64,000 bases of DNA. It comes from Flavobacterium piscisymbiosum. GTDB lineage: Bacteria; Bacteroidota; Bacteroidia; Flavobacteriales; Flavobacteriaceae. The notes under the pieces are model-generated. The model did not search any database. It had not been told where the DNA came from and saw only the letters and a program-made list of their open reading frames with translations. This document shows positions 35,522-43,572 of this stretch, piece after piece. Position 1 is the first letter of the stretch. The number at the start of each line of letters is the position of its first letter. A program made the position numbers and the translations under genes. Location: contig NZ_JAJJMM010000001.1 in NCBI RefSeq assembly GCF_020905295.1, forward strand, positions 5,766,001-5,830,000, written 5' to 3'.

Positions 35522-36448
35522 ATGGCTTTAATCAGAGTTTTTATATTATTTCTATTTCTTTCTTCTGCTGGCGGAAGCGCCTTATTTAGCCAGCAAAATC
35601 CTTCTTCGGCTTCTACAGAAACTACTATAAGAGCTCAGGAAAAACCCAATAAAAAGAGTCTTTCTGAGGTTCGAAAACTCGAGCAGCTCCGCAATAAAAA
35701 AGTAGTAAGTTTATCGATTGTACTTGTTGTCATCGTTTTCTTTTTGTTTTACTTCCTTTATCAGAATAACAAGCTAAAACAAAAAATTAAACGAAAAGAT
35801 ACCAAACAAAAAATACTCCTTAATGTTATCAATGCCGGAATAGACAGTCAGGAAATCGAACGCAAAAAGATTGCCTCGTTTTTGCATGACAATATCAATT
35901 CGTTATTGTCGTCTGTAGGTTTGCATTTAAATACTTACACCACCCAAAATAATCTAAAATCTGAAGAGATTCAGAAAGCCAAAGCGATACTGCAGCAAGC
36001 ACATGATCTTTTACGGGACATGTCGCACGATTTAGTACCTACTCTTTTGGTGCGTTTTGGTTTGATTTATGCCTTGGAAGATTTATGTGAAAGAAATACC
36101 AATTCGAGTATTCAATTTGAATTTTCAAGTACAATTACGACTGATAAAAGATATATTGAGAAATTCGAAATGAAAGTATATTTCATCGTATCAGAACTCT
36201 TTAGCAATATCATAAAGCATAGCGACGCAAAAAAAGCTCAGATTTCGCTACAAGAAAACAACGATCAGTTTATCATTGTTATTCATGATGACGGAAAAGG
36301 TTTTAAAACCGAAAAACTAAACGAGGCTGAGGGTTTTGGATTGAACAGAATTAGAGCCCGTATTAAAAAATACAAAGGAAGTTTATCCATTATTTCTAAG
36401 GTCAACGAAGGAACTTCTATTAAAATAAAAATTCCGTTACCGCACTAA
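35522..36448 (+). CDS. Sensor histidine kinase (HisKA_3/NarL-type)
   Basis: This 308-residue kinase is the partner of the preceding regulator. A signal-like N-terminus (1-24) and a short polar stretch lead to a membrane helix at 61-80. A coiled segment with the H-box ERKKIASFLHDNINSLL follows, with phosphorylated His122. The HATPase domain has ELFSNIIKHSDAKKAQ (N box) and HDDGKGF (G box). There is no periplasmic sensor domain of normal size (about 35 residues), so it may sense within the membrane or through another protein. Many Bacteroidota relatives carry TPR repeats here; this one does not. Confidence 0.93.
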   Translation: MALIRVFILFLFLSSAGGSALFSQQNPSSASTETTIRAQEKPNKKSLSEVRKLEQLRNKKVVSLSIVLVVIVFFLFYFLYQNNKLKQKIKRKDTKQKILLNVINAGIDSQEIERKKIASFLHDNINSLLSSVGLHLNTYTTQNNLKSEEIQKAKAILQQAHDLLRDMSHDLVPTLLVRFGLIYALEDLCERNTNSSIQFEFSSTITTDKRYIEKFEMKVYFIVSELFSNIIKHSDAKKAQISLQENNDQFIIVIHDDGKGFKTEKLNEAEGFGLNRIRARIKKYKGSLSIISKVNEGTSIKIKIPLPH

Positions 36449-36452
36449 TCAA

Positions 36453-36947
36453 TTACTTTTTGCCGATTTCGACAATCTCGAGATCTTTTATTTTATCATC
36501 ATCAATTACAAATCGCAACATGGTTCGCACCTGATGAAATCCGCTTTTTCCTGCCGCGCCGGGATTCATGTGCAGTAAATTATTCTTTTTATCAAACATT
36601 ACTTTTAAAATATGCGAATGTCCGCAAATGAATAATTTAGGCGGATTCGAAGCCATTTCCTCTCTAATTGCCGGATTGTATTTTCCGGGATAACCGCCAA
36701 TATGGGTAATCCAAACGGAAACATTTTCGCATAAAAAACGATTATGTAACGGAAATTCTAATCGGGCTTGTGCGTCATCAATATTGCCATAAACACAACG
36801 CAGGGGCTTCAGTTTTTTTATGGTATCGGTAACATTCAGATCTCCAATATCTCCCGCATGCCAAACTTCATCTGCCTGATTTACATATTTTAAAATAGTA
36901 TCATCAATATGACTGTGGGTATCGGAAAGGAGGAGGATTTTTTTCAT
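36453..36947 (-). CDS. YfcE/MJ0936-type metallophosphoesterase
   Basis: This 164-residue calcineurin-like phosphoesterase probably hydrolyses phosphodiesters. Metal ligands are visible in order: SDTHSH (Asp9, His11), AGDIGD, YGNID, and the late ICGHSH and MNPGA. The length matches the YfcE group. It converges on the sensor kinase gene with only 4 nt between stops. Its physiological substrate is unknown. Confidence 0.92.
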   Translation of the reverse strand: MKKILLLSDTHSHIDDTILKYVNQADEVWHAGDIGDLNVTDTIKKLKPLRCVYGNIDDAQARLEFPLHNRFLCENVSVWITHIGGYPGKYNPAIREEMASNPPKLFICGHSHILKVMFDKKNNLLHMNPGAAGKSGFHQVRTMLRFVIDDDKIKDLEIVEIGKK

Positions 36948-36950
36948 TCT

Positions 36951-36984
36951 AAGTGACTAAGATTCTAAGCTGCTAAGGTACTGA
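36951..36984. repeat. CTAAG-type dispersed repeat
   Basis: CTAAGTGACTAAGATTCTAA then GCTGCTAAGGTACTG belongs to the same family as the units at 31827. It stands directly before the phosphoesterase start codon. Confidence 0.5.
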
Positions 36985-37018
36985 GATTTTTTTTAAAATA
37001 AATTTAAAGATTTTTCGT

Positions 37019-37042
37019 AAAGGCGCACTGCAGTGCGCCTTT
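37019..37042. repeat. 24-bp perfect palindrome with GCACTGCAGTGC core
   Basis: AAAGGCGCACTG is followed by its exact reverse complement. The core recurs at 37201-37230, 39525-39557 and 39683-39721 with different flanks, so it is a dispersed palindrome. Confidence 0.7.
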
Positions 37043-37084
37043 CACAGGGTTTTCTTTTATTTTTGAGCATAAAAATATGCTTAT

Positions 37085-37119
37085 TAAACCTGACAGGTTT
37101 TTGAAACCTGTCAGGTTTA
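37085..37119. repeat. Palindrome AACCTGACAGGTTT
   Basis: TAAACCTGACAGGTTT is inverted after three bases. A fragment of the same motif (AACCTGACAG) appears near 55393. It is probably a dispersed extragenic palindrome. Confidence 0.65.
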
Positions 37120-37154
37120 TCCACATTGTGTTTTACATATATTTTTTAAAATTA

Positions 37155-37186
37155 AAAATCCGGTCTGCTTTCGCAAACCGGATTTA
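37155..37186 (-). terminator. Terminator-like hairpin downstream of the SPFH gene
   Basis: Read on the minus strand, AAATCCGGTTTGC and GCAGACCGGATTT flank a GAAA loop and are followed by T residues. The stem resembles the terminator family at 45002 and elsewhere. Confidence 0.6.
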
Positions 37187-37200
37187 AAAACTTTGTTTAA

Positions 37201-37230
37201 GACGCACTGCTGTGCGCCTCTACGATATAC
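37201..37230. repeat. GACGCACTGC-type dispersed repeat
   Basis: GACGCACTGCTGTGCGCCTC then TACGATATAC matches the repeat at 39525-39557 and 39683-39721. Confidence 0.55.
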
Positions 37231-37283
37231 GATGTGTTTTACATTTTCACGTATAACATTTCACATCAAACGTTTTATAATAA

Positions 37284-39200
37284 TTACTGTTTCTTAAGGT
37301 TTTTACCATCTTTAGAATCTTTGGTATCCATCATCTCCATTAGTTTTAATCCCAATAAACCGCTGATAGAGCCGTCAGATCCACCATTTCCTGAAATTAA
37401 AACGTCTGGAATTACTTTGATATTTCCTTTTCCAATCTCTTCGGTTACTTTATATCGGGTAAAATTATCACCACCCATTGCACTAACCTGAAGTTGATAC
37501 GATTCTGCGGTCGATTTACCAATTGCCATGATTTTCTCTGCTTCGGCAAGACCTGTTTTTGAGATTCTTTCGGCCTCGGCACTTGCATTTAGTTTCGTAG
37601 CTTCTGCCTGTGCTCCCGCTCTTGCTTTCGTAGCTTCAGCTTCGGCATTGGCACGCATTTTTGTAGCTTCGGCTTCGGCGTTTACGTTTAATTTTAAACT
37701 TGTTGCGTCACCTTCTGCTTTCTTAACGGTTGCATCGGCTGTACGTTGCGCAATTTCAACACTTTGCGAAGCGCGAACAATTTCTTTTTGCATATCTGCA
37801 ATCGCGGTTTCTTTCTCCATTCCCTGACGTTGTTCCTGCGCCATTCTTTGGGTTTGATATGTTTTTTGCTCTTCTTCAGCCAGTTTTCTGTCTGTTAATG
37901 TTTTCATCAATGAATCTGGCGGAACGATATCTCCAATCAAAGTATCAACAGCATTTACGTTATATTCGTCAAGAACTAACTTAATATGATTTTTAGCCGA
38001 TTCCTGGCGTTCTTTTCTAGTTGATAAAAAAGAAATCACATCGCTATCCTGAGCCGAGTTTCTAAAATAGTTACCAATTGTAGGCTCTAAAACCTGAGAA
38101 ACCAGATTGTTCATGCTTCCAAAACGGGCAATTACTTTTGGCGCTTCGGCAGCCGGAACGTGAATAATTTGTGCCACGTCCAGATTAAACGGGAAACCAT
38201 CTTTTGAACGCACCGTAATTGTAGAAAGATTTTTATCTAAATCATGGGATTCACTTCTGGCATTTGCCCAGTTTAGAACCAAATTGGTTGTTGGAACAGC
38301 TTCTAGTTTAGTTGTGTATTTGTTCAAAGCATATTTTCCTGGTCCAAGAGGTTCCATCCAAACACCACGTTGTCCTTTCGAAACAATATTTCCGTGTTTA
38401 AAAGTATCTCCGGTAACATCCTGACCGTCTTCTCCAATATAAGAAATCACAACACCAACATATCCGATAGGCACATCGGTCATTGGGTTTTGTTCGATTT
38501 GTACTCCCCATGTATTAATATAGTAAGAACCTGCCAACATTACCTGAGGTTGCAAACCACGATTTCCGCCAGTATCCAGAAACTTGTCAAAATCCTGAAA
38601 GTTATTATGACCTTCCACAAACTTTCCGGCAATTTGTCCTTGCGGAATTGGTTCTCCGTCAAGAGCGGTTACAATACCAATCATGTTCTCGTAAATCTTG
38701 ATTTGATCAGCGATTACAATTTCGAACAAGAACGTATTAATACGATACGAACCTGTGGTAATAAATGCCGTTTGACGTCCTTTTTGTCCGCCATTATCCA
38801 GGAAAAAAGTAGCATCCTGAAAATTGTCACTGTCTACTTTTCGGGCTAAAATTCGTCCGGTTGGGATTTCCTGTCCGTCCTTGCTTAAAACCAATCCAAT
38901 TTTGCCTTCCGGAATTACGGTAAATCCAGACATATCGATTGAGTATTGCCAGATCCACATTCCCCAGTACAAACCCGGAGCAAGCGTCTTGGCCTGATAA
39001 CCTGCTTCTCCTTTTGTCGCAATAATACGACCATCCGGAAGCGATTTATCAGCTCCAAACAAAACGAATTTTTTGGTTACAAGACCAATTTTATCCTCAG
39101 GAACCATTACCATCCCGAAGAAAACACGCAAAATAAATTTGTAAAAAATAATGGAGAATAAGATTAAAATTATCCACCAATAAGAAGTAATTTCATTCAT
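37284..39200 (-). CDS. SPFH/flotillin-like membrane scaffold protein with N-terminal repeats
   Basis: This 638-residue protein has an N-terminal membrane helix (about 7-30). Four related units of about 70 residues follow, starting EDKIGLVTKK, EGKIGLVLSK, ENMIGIVTAL and GYVGVVIS, each running to a (PG/AG)xYxxN-type turn. An SPFH/band-7 domain comes next (about 320-450) and then a long Ala/Glu-rich coiled coil with near-repeats of AEAEATKMRANAEAEATKAR. The C-terminus is Gly/Lys-rich. Flotillin-like proteins organise membrane microdomains and stress responses. It is monocistronic between repeat-rich spacers. Confidence 0.85.
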   Translation of the reverse strand: MNEITSYWWIILILFSIIFYKFILRVFFGMVMVPEDKIGLVTKKFVLFGADKSLPDGRIIATKGEAGYQAKTLAPGLYWGMWIWQYSIDMSGFTVIPEGKIGLVLSKDGQEIPTGRILARKVDSDNFQDATFFLDNGGQKGRQTAFITTGSYRINTFLFEIVIADQIKIYENMIGIVTALDGEPIPQGQIAGKFVEGHNNFQDFDKFLDTGGNRGLQPQVMLAGSYYINTWGVQIEQNPMTDVPIGYVGVVISYIGEDGQDVTGDTFKHGNIVSKGQRGVWMEPLGPGKYALNKYTTKLEAVPTTNLVLNWANARSESHDLDKNLSTITVRSKDGFPFNLDVAQIIHVPAAEAPKVIARFGSMNNLVSQVLEPTIGNYFRNSAQDSDVISFLSTRKERQESAKNHIKLVLDEYNVNAVDTLIGDIVPPDSLMKTLTDRKLAEEEQKTYQTQRMAQEQRQGMEKETAIADMQKEIVRASQSVEIAQRTADATVKKAEGDATSLKLNVNAEAEATKMRANAEAEATKARAGAQAEATKLNASAEAERISKTGLAEAEKIMAIGKSTAESYQLQVSAMGGDNFTRYKVTEEIGKGNIKVIPDVLISGNGGSDGSISGLLGLKLMEMMDTKDSKDGKNLKKQ

Positions 39201-39221
39201 AGTTTTTGATATATTAGATTA

Positions 39222-39229
39222 CAAACATA
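39222..39229 (-). promoter_or_regulatory. Possible -7 element of the SPFH gene
   Basis: On the minus strand TATGTTTG fits TAnnTTTG and lies 21 nt before the ATG; no clear -33 element is seen. Confidence 0.35.
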
Positions 39230-39407
39230 GGAGAAATACTTCCTGTTAAAATGAAAAATTATTAAAATTAACTTTTGTTAATTTTAATGAAATAATGTTA
39301 AAAAAAGCCTTTCATTAAATCGTTGGAATTGTCAATTTCTGACACGATTTTTTACTGAGCAAACTATGATTGGTATTTTGGACTTTAACAGTTTTTTGGG
39401 CAGGTTC

Positions 39408-39440
39408 TAAGGTTCTAGGTTGCTAAGAGTCTAAGTTTCT
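39408..39440. repeat. CTAAG-type dispersed repeat
   Basis: TCTAAGGTTCTAGGTTGCTA then AGAGTCTAAG belongs to the family at 31827. A reverse-oriented partner lies at 39758-39790, so the SPFH-truA spacer is bracketed by inverted copies. Confidence 0.5.
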
Positions 39441-39472
39441 CCTTTGGGATTTTTGAAATTCGGCGGTTATTT

Positions 39473-39557
39473 GTAGAGACGCAGTATGTCTAACGTCATG
39501 TAAATCTACGACGATAAACGTTGCGTAGACGCACTGCAGTGCGTTTCTACGATATAC
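39473..39557. repeat. GTAGAGACGCA / GACGCACTGCAGTGCG dispersed repeat
   Basis: Two related units (39473-39490 and 39525-39557) contain GTAGACGCACTGCAGTGCG and end CTACGATATAC. The second is nearly palindromic. Confidence 0.6.
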
Positions 39558-39599
39558 TTTGCGGAAAAAACTTTTGAACCTTTGTGTCTATGAAACTAT

Positions 39600-39665
39600 A
39601 AAGTTTTCCACAGATTAAAGATTAAAATGATTTTAAAAAATATGTAAAATCTGCGTGAAAAAATT
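39600..39665. repeat. CAGATT-type dispersed repeat
   Basis: TTTTCCACAGATTAAAGATT at one end and AAAATCTGCGTGAAAAAAT at the other resemble the inverted repeat at 796-969 in motif and arrangement. Confidence 0.45.
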
Positions 39666-39682
39666 ATAATATGTTTTTTATT

Positions 39683-39721
39683 GTAGGGACACACTGCAGT
39701 ACGTCTCTACGATATACGTTG
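39683..39721. repeat. GACACACTGCAGTACGTC dispersed palindrome
   Basis: GTAGGGACACACTGCAGTAC then GTCTCTACGATATACGTTG is a diverged copy of the unit at 39525-39557. Confidence 0.6.
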
Positions 39722-39730
39722 TGGAAAAAA

Positions 39731-39795
39731 ATCTCAGTCCCGAAGCCTCGGGATAGCATCTTAGACTCTTAGCAACCTAGAACCTTAGCTTCTTC
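39731..39795. repeat. TCCCGAAGCCTCGGGA hairpin within CTAAG-type repeat
   Basis: TCCCGAAGCCTCGGGATAGC (39738-39757) is identical to 47561-47580. In both places it is embedded between CTCAG/CTTAG-type repeat pieces. Confidence 0.6.
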
Positions 39796-39808
39796 AAAAA
39801 AACCTTTG

Positions 39809-39816
39809 TACCTTTG
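39809..39816 (+). promoter_or_regulatory. Possible -7 element of truA
   Basis: TACCTTTG matches TAnnTTTG, and the ATG chosen for truA is 26 nt downstream. This also argues against a start at 39806. Confidence 0.45.
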
Positions 39817-39841
39817 CCCCTCAGAACCTCTTTACCTTAAA

Positions 39842-40582
39842 ATGAGATATTTTATTCAATTTGCCTATAACGGAACACATTATCATGGATGGCAATTTCA
39901 GCCCAATGCGTCTTCTGTTCAGGAAACTTTAAACAAAGCACTTTCGGTTTTACTGAATGCTCCTATAAATGTAATGGGAGCCGGAAGAACGGATACTGGT
40001 GTTCATGCAAGTGAAATGTACGGTCATTTTGATTTTGAAACTCCAATTGATGTTCTGACTTTAATACATAAACTGAATTCGTATTTGCCAAAAGACATTG
40101 CGATTTTTGATATTATTTTGGTTAAGGACGATGCACATTGTCGATTTGACGCTACTAAAAGAACGTATGAATACCATATCAATACTGTTAAAAATCCGTT
40201 TTTGCAGGAATTGAGTTGGTATTTTAATCAAAAATTAGACGTAGCTTTGATGAATGAAGCGGCAAAAATCTTACTGAATCATACAGATTTTCAATGTTTC
40301 TCGAAGGTAAATACAGATGTAAACACATTTGATTGCACAATTTTTGAAGCCTATTGGAAAATTGAAAACAAGAACCTGATTTTTACCATTTCGGCAAATC
40401 GTTTTTTACGAAATATGGTTCGTTCTATTGTGGGTACTCTTGTAAACATTGGTTTACACAAAATTTCGCTGACCGATTTTGAAAATATTATTGCAAGTAA
40501 AAGCAGAGAAAAAGCTGGGTTTTCGGTTCCGGCACACGGATTATATTTAACCGAAATTTATTACGATTACATCATAAAATAG
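39842..40582 (+). CDS. truA: tRNA pseudouridine(38-40) synthase TruA
   Basis: This 246-residue enzyme isomerises uridines 38-40 in the tRNA anticodon stem-loop. The start at 39842 (MRYFIQFAYNGTHYHGWQFQ) is the normal TruA N-terminus; an in-frame ATG at 39806 lies upstream of the -7 element. The catalytic Asp51 is in GAGRTDTGVHA. CRFDATKRTYEYHI and RFLRNMVRSIVGTLVNIG are further family motifs. The stop codon overlaps the start of a dispersed repeat element. Confidence 0.96.
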   Translation: MRYFIQFAYNGTHYHGWQFQPNASSVQETLNKALSVLLNAPINVMGAGRTDTGVHASEMYGHFDFETPIDVLTLIHKLNSYLPKDIAIFDIILVKDDAHCRFDATKRTYEYHINTVKNPFLQELSWYFNQKLDVALMNEAAKILLNHTDFQCFSKVNTDVNTFDCTIFEAYWKIENKNLIFTISANRFLRNMVRSIVGTLVNIGLHKISLTDFENIIASKSREKAGFSVPAHGLYLTEIYYDYIIK

Positions 40583-40722
40583 CCCTGATTGAAGTGAAAA
40601 GCTTTTTTGAAAAAAATATTGTTTTTGTGTTTTTATAGAGCGACCAACGGAAGCTTTATAAAAACAGTACAAAAACATATTTTTGAGAAAAACTTGTAAC
40701 GGAAAGCAGGAAATAGCTCCTA
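40580..40722. repeat. Dispersed mosaic element, copy A
   Basis: It begins TAGCCCTGATTGAAGTGAAA and ends TTGTAACGGAAAGCAGGAAA plus TAGCTCCTAA. These ends match, in diverged form, the element at 55457-55535 (TAGCCCCGATGGACG / ATATAGCGGACAGCGGGA). The truA stop codon is its first three bases and the ABC transporter gene starts 10 nt after it. Confidence 0.65.
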
Positions 40723-40731
40723 AAAAATATA

Positions 40732-42486
40732 ATGAAAGCAAAAGCATTTGATACCGGATTATTCAAACGAATTTTAACTTATACAAAACCTTATAAATGG
40801 CGCTATTATGGCGTTATTCTTTTTGCAGTTTCTTTGTCGATTTTTGCAGCGCTTCGCCCCTATTTATTAAAACAAACGGTCGACGGCTATATCAAGACGC
40901 ATGACAAGGAAGGTTTATTGATGTACATTATATTAATGGGCGTTGTTCTTTTGTTTGAAGTATTCTCTCAGTTTTATTTTGTGTATTGGGCCAACTGGCT
41001 GGGTCAGGATATTGTAAAGGATATTAGAACAAAACTATTCAAACATATTTTGAGCTTTAGAATGAAATATTTTGATTTGGTTCCGGTGGGGCAATTGGTA
41101 ACCAGATCAGTATCTGATATTGAATCGATTGCGCGTATTTTTAGTCAGGGTTTGTTCATGATTATTAGCGACCTGATGAAAATGCTGGTGGTTTTGATTT
41201 TTATGTTTTATATGAACTGGAAGCTGACCTGGATTGTGGTGGTTGCAATGCCTATTCTGGTTTTTATTACCCGAATTTTCCAACGCAAAATGCAGGTGGC
41301 TTTTGAGGAAGTTAGAACGCAAATTGCCAATATGAACTCGTTTGTACAGGAACGTGTTACGGGAATGAAGATTGTACAGCTTTTTAACCGTGAGAAAATT
41401 GAAGCGGATAATTTTAAAGTAATCAACGATAAACACCGAGTGGCGTGGATAAAAACGATTTTGTACAACTCGATCTTTTTCCCGATTGCCGATATTATTT
41501 CGTCTATTACTTTAGGATTAGTGGTGGTTTATGGCGGATTTAAAATCCTAAACGGCGATCACTTCACTACGTTTGGGGATTTATTCTCTTATACGATGTT
41601 TATCGGGATGTTGTTTAATCCACTGCGTCAGATTGCGGATAAATTCAACGAGATGCAATTGGGTATGATTGCTGCCAATCGTGTTTTTGATATTATAGAT
41701 ACACAAGATCATATTCAGGATACAGGAACGCTTGAAGCTCCGGTTTTTGAAGGAAGTATTGAGTTTAAGGACGTTCGTTTTAGTTATATTCCGGAAGAGG
41801 AAGTAATAAAAGGTATCGATTTATCTGTGGCTTCAGGCCAAACCGTGGCAATTGTAGGTTCTACAGGAGCAGGAAAATCGACAATCATCAATTTGCTGAA
41901 TCGTTTTTACGAGATCAATAGCGGAACTATTTTTATCGATGGTCATAATATAGAGAACTATACTTTGGCTTCTTTAAGAAAACAAATTGCGGTGGTTTTG
42001 CAGGATGTATTTTTGTTTGCCGATACTATATATAATAACATCACTTTGCACAATCCTGAAATTACGCGTGAGAAAGTACTCGACGCTGCGAAAAAAATTG
42101 GAGTGCACGATTTTATCATGAGTTTGCCTGATAATTATGATTTTGATGTTAAGGAACGTGGTGTAATGCTTTCGTCAGGACAACGTCAGTTAATTGCGTT
42201 TTTAAGATCTTATGTGAGCAATCCTAGTATTTTGATTTTGGATGAAGCTACGTCATCGATCGATACGTATTCTGAAGAATTGATTCAGCGTGCTACCGAA
42301 ACGATTACTAAAGGAAGAACTTCGATTATTATCGCGCATCGATTGGCTACAATTGTAAATGCAGATAAAATTGTAGTAATGGATAAAGGTTTGATTGTTG
42401 AGCAGGGAACGCATCAGGAATTGCTTAATAAAGTCGACGGTTACTACAAAAACCTCTACGACTCGCAGTTTTCGGTCGCTAACTAG
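40732..42486 (+). CDS. ABC exporter, fused permease and ATPase (MsbA/MdlB-like)
   Basis: This 584-residue half-transporter acts as a dimer to export lipids, peptides or drugs. Six membrane helices lie in residues 1-310. The ATPase domain has Walker A GSTGAGKST, Q-loop VLQDVFLFADT, signature LSSGQRQL, Walker B ILILDEATSSID and switch His in IIAHRL. The signature is LSSGQ in place of the more common LSGGQ. It starts 10 nt after a dispersed repeat and 150 nt after truA. Homologues exist in nearly all Bacteroidota; the substrate is unknown. Confidence 0.94.
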   Translation: MKAKAFDTGLFKRILTYTKPYKWRYYGVILFAVSLSIFAALRPYLLKQTVDGYIKTHDKEGLLMYIILMGVVLLFEVFSQFYFVYWANWLGQDIVKDIRTKLFKHILSFRMKYFDLVPVGQLVTRSVSDIESIARIFSQGLFMIISDLMKMLVVLIFMFYMNWKLTWIVVVAMPILVFITRIFQRKMQVAFEEVRTQIANMNSFVQERVTGMKIVQLFNREKIEADNFKVINDKHRVAWIKTILYNSIFFPIADIISSITLGLVVVYGGFKILNGDHFTTFGDLFSYTMFIGMLFNPLRQIADKFNEMQLGMIAANRVFDIIDTQDHIQDTGTLEAPVFEGSIEFKDVRFSYIPEEEVIKGIDLSVASGQTVAIVGSTGAGKSTIINLLNRFYEINSGTIFIDGHNIENYTLASLRKQIAVVLQDVFLFADTIYNNITLHNPEITREKVLDAAKKIGVHDFIMSLPDNYDFDVKERGVMLSSGQRQLIAFLRSYVSNPSILILDEATSSIDTYSEELIQRATETITKGRTSIIIAHRLATIVNADKIVVMDKGLIVEQGTHQELLNKVDGYYKNLYDSQFSVAN

Positions 42487-42593
42487 GAATTGAAATGCTA
42501 AAAAAATTCTTAAAAAAGTTAAATTAGCGTTATAGGAATCATAAATGTAATATCTGACGGAAATTATATAACTGCTTTGATTTTTGAATTATT

Positions 42594-42601
42594 TATATTT
42601 G
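42594..42601 (+). promoter_or_regulatory. Possible -7 element of the HNH-type gene
   Basis: TATATTTG matches TAnnTTTG. TTTG at 42576-42579 lies 14 nt upstream, shorter than the usual spacing. Confidence 0.35.
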
Positions 42602-42617
42602 AGTATGTATAATTCAA

Positions 42618-43214
42618 ATGCAAAAGAAAATGCCACAAAACAGATTTTATCCAAACGAACAATTCAAAGAAATAGAAATAAACGCCTCATTACAACTTAG
42701 ATATGCCATTTCAAACAAAGGCCGATTAATCAGCTTTTCAGACGAAATTCAAAACGGCCGTCTCTTAAAAGGCGGTTTAAGCGATGGTTATCCAACCTTT
42801 AGATTTAAGGTTAAAAATGAGGACAAAATTGTCAAAAAATACCTTTTCTTATACAAATTAGTTGCCCAGTATTTTATTCCAAAAACATCCGAAGAACAGA
42901 CTTATGTATTGCATCTGGATTACAACAGAAGTAATGATGATGTAAATAATTTGCGTTGGGCTACAAAGGCCGAAATGATGGCGCATAGTCGTAAAAGTCC
43001 GCGTGTGATTCAGGCCAAAAAGAACCTGATCGAACACAACCTAAAAGCCGACGGAAGAAAATTAACGACTACCAAAGTAATGTTAATCAAGAAAATACTG
43101 GCGAGACCAGAACAAAAAACTAGACTAAAAATGATTGCCAAACAATTTGGCGTAAGCGAAATGCAAATACGACGTATTGCCAGCGGTGAAAACTGGGGAC
43201 ACGTTAAAGTTTAA
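42618..43214 (+). CDS. NUMOD4/HNH endonuclease-like protein with C-terminal HTH
   Basis: This 198-residue protein has an N-terminal NUMOD4-like part (residues 16-60, YAISNKGRLISF). An HNH-type core VLHLDYNRSNDDVNNLRWAT carries His99, Asn106 and Asn111 in the expected spacing. A C-terminal helix-turn-helix (IAKQFGVSEMQIRRIASGEN then WGHV) resembles those that end free-standing homing endonucleases. No intron, intein or phage gene is nearby, so it may be a domesticated nuclease or a regulator. An alternative start is at 42630. Confidence 0.75.
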   Translation: MQKKMPQNRFYPNEQFKEIEINASLQLRYAISNKGRLISFSDEIQNGRLLKGGLSDGYPTFRFKVKNEDKIVKKYLFLYKLVAQYFIPKTSEEQTYVLHLDYNRSNDDVNNLRWATKAEMMAHSRKSPRVIQAKKNLIEHNLKADGRKLTTTKVMLIKKILARPEQKTRLKMIAKQFGVSEMQIRRIASGENWGHVKV

Positions 43215-43274
43215 TTATAAATTATGAATGATGAATTATTAATTTTTAATTTTTAAGTAATTTATCATTCTGAG

Positions 43275-43317
43275 CGAAGTCGAAGATCTTTTCAATACGA
43301 AAAGGACTTCGACTTCG
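43275..43317. repeat. Inverted repeat CGAAGTCGAAG
   Basis: CGAAGTCGAAGATCTTTT (43275-43292) is inverted at 43300-43317 with two mismatches. The preceding ATTCTGAGCGAAGTCGAAG is the reverse complement form of the motif at 12363-12385. Confidence 0.7.
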
Positions 43318-43572
43318 TTTATTTTGATTAGCAATTTAATTTGAGTTTTCGTTTCTAAATTTGATTTTTCAATTCATAATTCACAATTTGCAATTAACAA
43401 TTACTTAAGTTTCTGTGAAAAGATCAAAATCAGTACGGGTAAAAATAAAATTTCAGGTGTTTTTTAAAATAATTCCTTAAATTCGCAATCACAAATAACA
43501 AAAGAATAAATCGAAAAATGAGTTTCGGAATTAAACTTCATTTTTCGGTAATAAATACTAAAAACCAAAAAG
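43318..43572. other. lpdA upstream region
   Basis: There is no gene. TTAAATTCG near 43478 is a TAnnTTTG-like sequence with one mismatch and may be the lpdA -7 element, giving a leader of roughly 85 nt. The remainder is AT-rich. Confidence 0.35.

Noticed and set aside
37528..37827. Ala/Ser-rich plus-strand open frame opposite the SPFH gene
   Set aside because: It is the antisense shadow of the Ala/Glu coiled-coil codons, without its own promoter or family match.
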